DNA of 64,000 nucleotides, taken from contig CAZUCF010000004.1 in the NCBI GenBank assembly GCA_964619405.1, forward strand, positions 4,738 through 68,737, written 5' to 3'. Below the pieces are notes generated by a model. That model saw nothing but the letters and a program-made list of their open reading frames with translations, had not been told where the DNA came from and ran no database searches. This document shows, in pieces, positions 17,195 to 24,088 of the stretch. The DNA is from JABIDZ01 sp964619405 (lineage in GTDB: Archaea; Iainarchaeota; Iainarchaeia; Iainarchaeales; JAAZKV01). The position numbers were made by a program, and so were the translations under genes. Numbering within the stretch: position 1 is the stretch's first letter; every line of letters starts with the position of its first letter.

Positions 17195-17246
17195 CCAGTT
17201 TTGCCAGCCAGTTTTGCCAGCCAGTTTTGTCAGCCAGTTTCGTCTA
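17195..17246 (+). repeat. 13-bp tandem repeat, four copies
   Basis: Four head-to-tail copies of CCAGTTTTGCCAG; the third has one change and the last diverges at its end. It is much GC-richer than the surroundings and non-coding. Confidence 0.85.
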
Positions 17247-17336
17247 GGCGAACGAGAGCGAGTTAATTGTTATTAACTCACTTTAATTATTTTTGATTAG
17301 TTTTCACTTAGAATATTATTTTAATAATATTATTTT

Positions 17337-17371
17337 AATACTTCTCCTGTTTCATTACTCCAAAAGGCTCC
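17337..17371 (-). pseudogene. Duplicated 3' fragment of the ogg2 gene
   Basis: The reverse strand reads FWSNETGEVL, the same peptide as the C-terminus of the intact glycosylase at 17595-18224, with a few synonymous base changes against the live copy. Only this short tail is present, so it is a remnant of a partial duplication or of recombination at the gene end. Confidence 0.75.
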
Positions 17372-17399
17372 TTTCGCCGAAACTTTTCAAAAAAGTTTC

Positions 17400-17428
17400 A
17401 TCAAAATTTTGCTAGCTTTTATTAAAAG
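17400..17428 (+). repeat. 29-bp direct repeat, copy 1
   Basis: The 29-bp sequence beginning ATCAAAATTTTGCTAGC is repeated exactly at 17492-17520. The two copies flank a GGGTAC hairpin, as flanking repeats of a small element or a duplicated terminator region would. Confidence 0.85.
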
Positions 17429-17445
17429 CTGTGTCGGAGCGAGTC

Positions 17446-17474
17446 AGGGTACTTTCAGTACCCTTGATTTTTTT
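17446..17474 (+). terminator. Hairpin followed by T residues
   Basis: AGGGTAC and GTACCCT form a perfect 7-bp stem with a 5-nt loop, then TGATTTTTTTG. The shape is that of an intrinsic terminator reading rightwards. No + strand gene ends here, so it may belong to the repeat element instead. Confidence 0.35.
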
Positions 17475-17491
17475 GTTTTAAACTTTTTTTT

Positions 17492-17520
17492 ATCAAAATT
17501 TTGCTAGCTTTTATTAAAAG
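17492..17520 (+). repeat. 29-bp direct repeat, copy 2
   Basis: Exact second copy of the repeat at 17400-17428, 92 bp downstream. Confidence 0.85.
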
Positions 17521-17594
17521 TCATACTATAACAAAGTACTTACTAATTGTTAAATCAATTAACAGAATACAAATGTTAAGGTAGTGTAGAAAGA

Positions 17595-18224
17595 TTATTT
17601 TAGTACTTCTCCAGTCTCATTACTCCAAAAAATTAGATCTAGTTCAGTAAAATTAATATTGTTTTTTTCACAAAAATTTTTCATTAAATTTTCTATTTCC
17701 TCGTATTTTTTCTTGTTAAGATTTTTTGGAATTTCTTTTATTACATTACATTTAACCAAATTTTTTAGTATGTGCCTGTCAAGGATAGCAACGTCTTCAA
17801 AAAAACCAATGTTTCTCAAAAAGTGGCTTGCTTCTTTCATTCCAAAACCATTGACATTTTTTATTAAGAATTCGCGACATTTAATTGGTTTTTCTAAAAT
17901 TCCTTCGTTAATTAAAATTTTTTTTAATTTTTCTTTTGGAAATTGGGTTTGTATTAATTCTAATCGCCTAGCCTTTGTTATGTAGAATCTTATGTTTTTT
18001 AAATACTTTTCTTTTTCTTTTGCTTTGCCTTTAAATAATAAATTATTTTCTTTTAAAGCATTAATACATTTAGTTGCTCCTTTTGCAGAACTTTGTGGTG
18101 TTAGAATACAATAACACATTTCTTCAAAAATTTTTTCTTCGTCTTTCCAAACAGATTTATAACTTCTAAGCGCTTTTTTAACTTCTTTTTGAATTTTGGG
18201 TTTAGCAAAACAAATATTATTCAT
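17595..18224 (-). CDS. ogg: N-glycosylase/DNA lyase Ogg2 (8-oxoguanine repair)
   Basis: 209 residues, the usual length of archaeal Ogg2. The helix-hairpin-helix NVNGFGMKEASHFL (residues 123-136) carries the catalytic Lys130, and VAILDRHI holds Asp149; these match the Lys/Asp pair known in Methanocaldococcus Ogg. The C-terminus FWSNETGEVLK fits the conserved TG-x-V-L-K tail of the family. The enzyme removes 8-oxoguanine and nicks the strand by beta-elimination. It starts 4 bp after the end of the ferritin-like gene, so the two form an oxidative-stress operon. Its 3' end is duplicated at 17337-17371. Confidence 0.92.
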   Translation of the reverse strand: MNNICFAKPKIQKEVKKALRSYKSVWKDEEKIFEEMCYCILTPQSSAKGATKCINALKENNLLFKGKAKEKEKYLKNIRFYITKARRLELIQTQFPKEKLKKILINEGILEKPIKCREFLIKNVNGFGMKEASHFLRNIGFFEDVAILDRHILKNLVKCNVIKEIPKNLNKKKYEEIENLMKNFCEKNNINFTELDLIFWSNETGEVLK

Positions 18225-18227
18225 TTT

Positions 18228-18740
18228 TTAACCCATAATCAATTCATCAGTGTTATAAATATTTTCAACATATTCTTCAAACAATTTAACATGTGTTTGT
18301 TCAAAATCAGCTAACTCTGAGAAAAAAAAACTAACTTTTCCTTTTGTCTTCTCGCTTGCTTTTCTGTAAAAATCCTCTGCTTTTTTTTCTCTCCACAAAG
18401 CAAATAACAAAGAAGTCATTTCGTCTTTTCCAGCAGGAATAGAACGTATTTCTGGAGCAGTATTTCTTGGAAAATTAAATTCTTTTATTTCTGCATTATT
18501 CTCTATTTCGGATTTTAATTCTAAGATTTTGTTCAAGTGCATTTCCTCTTCTTTTACCATGAAAGCAAAAAATGATTCAAGTTCATTACCCTTATTTTTT
18601 TCTAATTCTTTTAAATAAAAATCTCCGCTTGTTCTCTCAACATGCTCGGCCAAATTCAATGCATTAATAATGCTCTCTTTTGAATCAGAGTCCAATTTGT
18701 TTATTACTTCTAAAATTTCTTTGCTTTGTATAAAATCCAT
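18228..18740 (-). CDS. Ferritin-like / rubrerythrin-type di-iron protein
   Basis: About 170 residues from the ATG at 18740; an in-frame ATG three codons earlier is also possible. The four-helix di-iron pattern is visible: Glu in AEHVERTSGDFY, EEEMH, then EKKAEDFY and DFEQTH in the second half. There is no C-terminal rubredoxin domain, so it is not a classical rubrerythrin. Likely role: peroxide or oxygen detoxification. Its coupling with the 8-oxoguanine glycosylase gene supports that. Confidence 0.85.
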   Translation of the reverse strand: MDFIQSKEILEVINKLDSDSKESIINALNLAEHVERTSGDFYLKELEKNKGNELESFFAFMVKEEEMHLNKILELKSEIENNAEIKEFNFPRNTAPEIRSIPAGKDEMTSLLFALWREKKAEDFYRKASEKTKGKVSFFFSELADFEQTHVKLFEEYVENIYNTDELIMG

Positions 18741-18869
18741 TTTTCGCACCTTCTATAATTAACCTTTATTAGAATCCTTTTTTATTTGTTTTTATCTTTA
18801 AAAAATTATAAAAAAGAGTAGAGTTGATTTATTATTAAATTTTTAGTTAAAATTTTTTTATTCTGTTTT

Positions 18870-20981
18870 TCATTTTAGTATTGGGTAATTGTCGTTTACT
18901 CTCATCCAGTCATTTACAAAGTTCCAATCGTTTTCTGGGTTAGAATTGTGTTGCATTGGAACATTGTAATCTCCATCAATTTTTGGGAAGAAAGCATCTG
19001 GTTCTGAATTATCATTATTTTTTCCAAAGCAATTATTACAATTTCCGTTTCCACAACAAACAGTTTGGTTTGTTCTAGTAATATCCCAATAACAATTTGT
19101 TATGTTTGAATCTGTTGTATTGGATCCAGTAATTCCTCCTTTTTCATAGTCTCCAGTAATGTTTCCACTAGCATATGAGTTTGTTATGTTTGAATCTGAA
19201 TTGTATCCTGTTATTCCTCCAATCCAAAGTTTTCCATTTGTAATTCCTGTTGTATATGCGTTTGTTATAAGTGAATTAAAATTGGCTCCTGTTATTCCCC
19301 CGATATAATTTTCTCCGGTTGTGTTTCCTGTTGTATACAAATTTTTTATTGTTGGGTAATAAGTAGGAAGGTGTGGATTTGTTATTCGTAGATTGTATCC
19401 TATTATTCCTCCAACATAGTTTAATCCGTTTGTATCTCCAGCGGTATGTGAATTTGTTATTGATGCGTTGTTATTGTAACCAGTTATTCCTCCGACATAA
19501 GTTTCTCCGTTTGTTTTTCCTATGGTAAATGAGTTTGTTATTGTTGAATTATCATTTCTACCAGTTATTCCTCCGACATTTTCTGTTCCTGTTGTGTTTC
19601 CTGTTGTATATGAATCTGTTGTCATTGAAGCATAAGCAATTCCTGTTATTCCTCCGGTATAAGTTTCTCCGGTCGTGTTTCCTGTTGTATATGAATTTGT
19701 TATTGTTGATACAAAAGAATAGCCGGTTATTCCTCCGACAGCTTCTGTTCCGGTTGTGTTTCCTGTTGTTTGCGAGTTTGTTATGTTTGAATCATAATCA
19801 AATCCTATTATTCCTCCGGTATAAGTTTTTCCGGTTGTGTTTCCTGTTGTTTGCGAGTTTGTTATTGTTGAATTAGCATTGTAACCTATTATTCCACCAG
19901 TATAATGTTTTCCAAATATATTATTGTCTGTTAATTTTAATTTATCTATTTTTGCATTGCTTGTAACACCAATTAATCCAATAAAATTTTCGTCTGGTCT
20001 GTTGATGTATAATTTTTGTATTGCAAAATTGTTTCCATTCAAAGTTCCGTTAAATGCAAATTGCATATTTCCTCCATTTGTTGAAATACAGGATTCATTT
20101 AATCCGCAATTTCCAATTGGTTCCCAACCTAAACCATTATTCCATTCTCTTGTTGGAGTAGCATCAATATTATTCATTAAAATATAATTTCCATTTAGTT
20201 TTTCTCTCACTCTGTTAAGGTCGTGTAAATTATATATTTCTATTAAATCATTTATTACAAAATATTTTTGTGTTCCTTCAAAAAGATTATTGTTGGAATC
20301 TTGGCATTGGATATTCCAATTGTGTGTTCCATTTGAAAATGTTTCAACGTTTTGTTCAAAAAAGTTTTCCTCGTTTTTTCGTATGTTATAATTAGAATCT
20401 ATCCAATTGTCATTAATAAGTAAACCACAATAGTTTATTTCAGTATTACTTTGTGGTTTGTAAATAAAAGTTATTATTCCTGTTGAGTATTCGTCGTTGT
20501 TAGGAGTTAATAATGTAATAATATTTGCAAAAATTAATTTATTCACATCAAAATATTTTTGTGTTCCTTCGAACCAATTATTGTTTGAATCTTGGCATTT
20601 AATATTCCAATTGTATGTTCCATTTGAAAATGTTTCAACGTTTTGTTCAAAAAAGTTTTCCTCGTTTTTTCTTATGTTATCATTAGAATCTATTGGTTGG
20701 CCATCAATAATTAAGTTGCATAAATTTATTTCGGTATTACTTTGTGGTTTGTAAACAAAAGTTATTGTTCCTGCAGAGTATTCGTCGTTGTCAGGAGTCA
20801 ATAATACAATGTTATTCTCATTTTCCAAATTTAATTTATCGCCTATTGTTTGTGTTATTGACGTCATAAGGTTTGTTGGAAAAAGAGATACTATTGTAAC
20901 GACACCAATTATTCCAACTATTATTAACAAGTACTCTATTGCTACTTGTGCAAAAAGTTTTTCATTGTTCAATGTTTTCAT
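18870..20981 (-). CDS. Surface protein with class III signal peptide and GLUG-type repeats
   Basis: 703 residues. The N-terminus LFAQVAIEYLLII (residues 9-21) is an archaeal prepilin-type signal with Gln at +1 and Glu at +5, followed by a 20-residue helix. Two near-identical domains of about 90 residues (starting LLTPDNDEYS and LLTPNNDEYS) come next, then a beta-helix-like region with ten GGI(T/I)G repeats of about 24 residues, as in the GLUG motif family of adhesins. Nearly every repeat holds an N-x-T/S sequon such as NTTG. It is probably displayed on a pilus-like or cell-surface structure, glycosylated by AglB. It is divergent from the cis-prenyltransferase gene. Confidence 0.85.
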   Translation of the reverse strand: MKTLNNEKLFAQVAIEYLLIIVGIIGVVTIVSLFPTNLMTSITQTIGDKLNLENENNIVLLTPDNDEYSAGTITFVYKPQSNTEINLCNLIIDGQPIDSNDNIRKNEENFFEQNVETFSNGTYNWNIKCQDSNNNWFEGTQKYFDVNKLIFANIITLLTPNNDEYSTGIITFIYKPQSNTEINYCGLLINDNWIDSNYNIRKNEENFFEQNVETFSNGTHNWNIQCQDSNNNLFEGTQKYFVINDLIEIYNLHDLNRVREKLNGNYILMNNIDATPTREWNNGLGWEPIGNCGLNESCISTNGGNMQFAFNGTLNGNNFAIQKLYINRPDENFIGLIGVTSNAKIDKLKLTDNNIFGKHYTGGIIGYNANSTITNSQTTGNTTGKTYTGGIIGFDYDSNITNSQTTGNTTGTEAVGGITGYSFVSTITNSYTTGNTTGETYTGGITGIAYASMTTDSYTTGNTTGTENVGGITGRNDNSTITNSFTIGKTNGETYVGGITGYNNNASITNSHTAGDTNGLNYVGGIIGYNLRITNPHLPTYYPTIKNLYTTGNTTGENYIGGITGANFNSLITNAYTTGITNGKLWIGGITGYNSDSNITNSYASGNITGDYEKGGITGSNTTDSNITNCYWDITRTNQTVCCGNGNCNNCFGKNNDNSEPDAFFPKIDGDYNVPMQHNSNPENDWNFVNDWMRVNDNYPILK

Positions 20982-21080
20982 TGTAAGTTTATTGTTTTTT
21001 CTTTTATTTAAACTATTCTACAAATTGTTTTTGAAAAAATTATTGATTAACAAAATTTAATTTTAATACCAATCAACACT

Positions 21081-21090
21081 TTTTTAAATA
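21081..21090 (+). promoter_or_regulatory. TATA box of the cis-prenyltransferase gene
   Basis: TTTTTAAATA lies about 40 bp before the ATG at 21129, consistent with an archaeal promoter and a short leader. Confidence 0.45.
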
Positions 21091-21128
21091 ATTTCAATGA
21101 ATTTATTATTAGAAAAAAGGTTTTTTTT

Positions 21129-21824
21129 ATGTTAGAATCAATTGCTTTTATTCCTGATGGTAATAGGCGTTTTGCTAAACAAGCCAACATTTCTTTGTTA
21201 GAGAGTTATTCTTTGGGAACCGAAAAAGCTTGGTCTGTTTTAAATTGGTTAACACAATATCCTTCTATTAGGGTTGGAACATTTTACACTTTTTCTCTAA
21301 AAAATTTTCAAAGATCTGGTTTAGAACTAAAATTGTTAATGAAAATTTTTGAGAGAGAATTAGACAAAATTAAAAACCAAAAAATCTTGCAAGAAAAAGG
21401 TATTTCATTAAAATTCATTGGGCGCAAGGAACAATTTCCAAACAAAATCCAACAAAAAATGAAGGAAACAGAAAAATATACTTCTCAATTCAAAGAAAGA
21501 ACAATTAATCTTGCTTTAGGTTATGATGGTCAAACAGAGATAATTGATGCTGCCCAAAAATTTGCTATTGATGTTAAAAAAGGAAAGATTCTTCCAGAAA
21601 CCCTTTCAACAGAATCATTCAAAAAATATCTTTACTCTGATTTCAAAGAACCTGACATAATAGTTAGAACATCAAACGAGAAAAGATTATCTGGTTTTCT
21701 AACATACCAATCAGCTTACTCTGAACTAGCTTTTATTGATAAATATTGGCCAGAAATACAACAATCAGATATTGACAAAATAATAATTGATTATAATGAT
21801 AGGCAGAGACGATTTGGAAAATAA
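21129..21824 (+). CDS. uppS: cis-Prenyltransferase (UppS family)
   Basis: 231 residues. Motifs run in the family order: IPDGNRRFAK (residues 8-17, catalytic Asp10), LALGYDGQTEI near the middle, PDIIVRTSNEKRLSGFL, and the C-terminal DYNDRQRRFG. It condenses isopentenyl diphosphate units in cis to make the long polyprenyl (dolichol-type) carrier lipid at the membrane. That lipid is what the GPT-family enzyme (57.8 kb), the flippase (40 kb) and AglB (58.9 kb) would use. Confidence 0.92.
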   Translation: MLESIAFIPDGNRRFAKQANISLLESYSLGTEKAWSVLNWLTQYPSIRVGTFYTFSLKNFQRSGLELKLLMKIFERELDKIKNQKILQEKGISLKFIGRKEQFPNKIQQKMKETEKYTSQFKERTINLALGYDGQTEIIDAAQKFAIDVKKGKILPETLSTESFKKYLYSDFKEPDIIVRTSNEKRLSGFLTYQSAYSELAFIDKYWPEIQQSDIDKIIIDYNDRQRRFGK

Positions 21825-21876
21825 TTTTTTTAACAATACTATTATTATAATTATTATGCCTAATTTTTTATGTTAA

Positions 21877-21949
21877 AGCCCTGTCGTCTAGTGGCCAAGG
21901 ATATCCGGTTCTGGGCCGGGTGACCCCAGTTCAAATCTGGGCAGGGCTA
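21877..21949 (+). tRNA. tRNA-Gln (anticodon CTG)
   Basis: 73 nt fold cleanly: acceptor AGCCCTG (21877-21883) pairs with CAGGGCT (21942-21948); discriminator A; anticodon stem TCCGG/CCGGG with loop TTCTGGG, anticodon CTG at 21911-21913; T arm CCCAG-TTCAAAT-CTGGG. No CCA is encoded. It reads CAG. Its last three bases overlap the stop codon of the methyltransferase gene on the other strand. It is relevant to the UAG at 16551, because CUG-anticodon tRNA-Gln is a known near-cognate reader of UAG in other organisms. Confidence 0.95.
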
Positions 21950-22672
21950 TTTCTTGCATTTAACATACCAATCCCACGGTTCTTTTTCACTTGGAAAATA
22001 CCTTTGCCCTGCTTGGAACCAGTCTTTCCACTTGTACCTTACTTTGCTTACCTCTATTTCCTTAAAACCTGTTTTCTCAAATCGATGTAATATTTCGAAC
22101 CTGTAAAACGCTTTTTGTTTTTCGCCTTCAAAATTAATTGTCCCATTAAAGAAATCAATCTTGTTTTTTTTAAAAAATTCTTTTCTTGGTATTTTTAATC
22201 CCAAAGCTTTTTTTTCGTTAGCAATCATTTCTTGGTAAATATAAGATTCTATTGATGGTAAAATACAAATGAGTGTTCCATTTTCTTTTAATAATTCAAA
22301 AGTGTTTTCAATCATTTTATTTAATTTTATTTGATTTGGTTCTAGCAAAGAGTTAACAGCTATTACTACATCAAAAATATTTTTTTCGTTTAAATCAATA
22401 ATGTTTTTTACTTCAAAAAAAACATTTTTTAATTCAGCATTTTTTTTCATTGCTTTCTCAATCATTTTTTCAGAGTAATCCCACGCGTGAACCTCATCAA
22501 AATTTTTGCTCAGAAAAGGTATTATTTCTCCTATCCCACAACCTAATTCAACAATTTTGCCATTAAAACTTTGTAGATCATCAAACAATGGATTACTCAA
22601 AGAATTTTTTAGTGGGCTTATCACATCATCATAATAATTTTCAGCACTGTTATTCCAATTATTATTACTCAT
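21947..22672 (-). CDS. Class I SAM-dependent methyltransferase
   Basis: 241 residues. Motif I is VELGCGIGE near residue 41, followed by HAWDYSEKMIEKA (acidic ribose-binding loop) and FDVVIAVNSLLEP (motif IV region). It is a stand-alone Rossmann methyltransferase of the Methyltransf_11/25 type; the substrate cannot be told from sequence. Transcription converges on the tRNA-Gln gene, overlapping it by 3 bp. Confidence 0.85.
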   Translation of the reverse strand: MSNNNWNNSAENYYDDVISPLKNSLSNPLFDDLQSFNGKIVELGCGIGEIIPFLSKNFDEVHAWDYSEKMIEKAMKKNAELKNVFFEVKNIIDLNEKNIFDVVIAVNSLLEPNQIKLNKMIENTFELLKENGTLICILPSIESYIYQEMIANEKKALGLKIPRKEFFKKNKIDFFNGTINFEGEKQKAFYRFEILHRFEKTGFKEIEVSKVRYKWKDWFQAGQRYFPSEKEPWDWYVKCKK

Positions 22673-22775
22673 TAAAATATAAAATGCCTTTTCATATAAA
22701 AACTTTTTTTATTTATATAAGTTTAATAAAAAAATTAGATTTAATAATTCTAAGCAAAACAATTTTTTAGTTTGC

Positions 22776-22850
22776 TTTATTTTTTTTGTTTTATATTTTT
22801 TATTAATATAATATTTTTTATTAATATAATATTTTTTATTTTAAAACTTT
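22776..22850. repeat. AT-rich short tandem repeat
   Basis: Two to three copies of an approximately 18-bp unit (TTTTTTATTAATATAATA) lie between the methyltransferase and GGR-type genes. Non-coding; probably simple-sequence spacer. Confidence 0.5.
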
Positions 22851-22867
22851 TCATTATTTTATTTTTT

Positions 22868-24010
22868 TTAGCTTCTTGCTATTCCTAAAAGTGTTTTTGC
22901 CATGAACCAATAAGCAGGTTTTTTTGCTAGTTTTCCAACAAATTTGCTTGGCTCGTCCATGTTGCCTTCTTGTTCCAAAAATTCTTCAATACCCTTGGCT
23001 TTTAGTTTCTCAAACAATTTGTCTATCTCATTATTATCCAAGCTATTAGCATATTTTCTTATCTTCCAATGCATTTTCAATTCTTTGTTAACATTAGACA
23101 ATCTTTTTTCGTAATCACTTAATTTAGCCTTCTTTTTTATTGTGTCAGCAATTGTTTCCCCAAGAATGTTCCCTGCTTTCATTCCGAAAACAATTCCTCC
23201 CCCTGTACTTGCTTTTACTTGGAAGGCCGCGTCTCCAACGAGAGCAATATTATCTTTTTGTATTTCTTCTAATGGTAAACCATATGGTATTAATGATGAT
23301 TTTGTTGAAAAAACTTTTGCATCAGGAATTTTTTGTGTTATAAATTCTTTAAAATTAGTTGTAATGTTTTCTCCAAGAATGTTTCCCAAACCAATTCTTG
23401 CTTTTTTTTCATTAATGGGGATAACCCATGCAAAAAAACCTTTTGCGAAATCACCCAAGTATAATTGCGCGTATTCTTTTTCAAAGTTTCCTATACAATT
23501 AGCTTGTATTGTGTGAACAAAATTTTCTCTTGTTGTTCTTAAACCAATTAAATGTCTAACCGTTGAGTTTACTCCGTCTGCTCCAACAATGTACTCTGCT
23601 TTACGCATTTCTCCTCTTTCATTAGATTGAACAAACAAAGTGTTTTTTCTAATATCTAAGAGCTTTGTGTTTGTTGAAACATGAATATTCTTGTTCCTTG
23701 CTATTTTTAATAATTCTAAATCAAATTTTTTTCTATCAACAACATATGCTACTGTGTTTGGTCGAGTTACTTTTAATTCAACTCCGCTTGGAGAAAAAAT
23801 TTTTGCTCCCCTGATTTTGTTTTGTATTACTTCATCCAAACCAAGTTTGTATTCGTCTAAACCAGTTTTTGATATTAATCCTGAACAATTTTCAGGAGTC
23901 CCTACTTGTTCATGTTCTTCTAAAACAATAGAATCAAAGCCCTCTTCTTTTAATTTTATTGCTGTTGCCAATCCAGCTGGTCCCGCACCAATAATTGCTA
24001 CAGTATTCAT
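22868..24010 (-). CDS. Geranylgeranyl reductase family flavoprotein
   Basis: 380 residues. An FAD-binding AIIGAGPAGLATA (residues 5-17) is followed by CSGLIS, a FFAWVIP segment corresponding to the YxWxFP motif, and the ALVGDAAFQVKASTGGG flavin-binding block. This is the plan of archaeal digeranylgeranylglycerophospholipid reductases, which saturate the isoprenoid chains of membrane lipids. Related members reduce dolichol-type lipids or are other monooxygenase-like enzymes, so the substrate is inferred. Confidence 0.85.
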   Translation of the reverse strand: MNTVAIIGAGPAGLATAIKLKEEGFDSIVLEEHEQVGTPENCSGLISKTGLDEYKLGLDEVIQNKIRGAKIFSPSGVELKVTRPNTVAYVVDRKKFDLELLKIARNKNIHVSTNTKLLDIRKNTLFVQSNERGEMRKAEYIVGADGVNSTVRHLIGLRTTRENFVHTIQANCIGNFEKEYAQLYLGDFAKGFFAWVIPINEKKARIGLGNILGENITTNFKEFITQKIPDAKVFSTKSSLIPYGLPLEEIQKDNIALVGDAAFQVKASTGGGIVFGMKAGNILGETIADTIKKKAKLSDYEKRLSNVNKELKMHWKIRKYANSLDNNEIDKLFEKLKAKGIEEFLEQEGNMDEPSKFVGKLAKKPAYWFMAKTLLGIARS

Positions 24011-24088
24011 ATTATAGAATTAGTTTGTTTAATCTTATTAAATTATCTTAATTATTAAAAAGCATTTTTTTCAATGATTTGTTATAAA

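Larger units (their letters stand above)
17154..17594. other. Gene-free region rich in repeats and hairpins
   Basis: About 440 bp with no intact gene. In order it holds four 13-bp tandem repeats (17195-17246), a GAGTTAAT/ATTAACTC inverted repeat (about 17259-17280), a duplicated copy of the 3' end of the neighbouring ogg gene (about 17337-17371), a GAAACTTTT/AAAAGTTTC hairpin, two 29-bp direct repeats and a GGGTAC hairpin followed by T residues. The sequence is GC-richer than its flanks. It looks like the debris of a duplication or small mobile element. Confidence 0.6.

Noticed and set aside
19529..19876. 115-residue Leu/Phe-rich + strand ORF, and similar ones at 9-kb and 23-kb positions
   Set aside because: They arise from reading repeat-rich or A-rich coding strands in reverse; compositions are extreme and no leader motifs exist.
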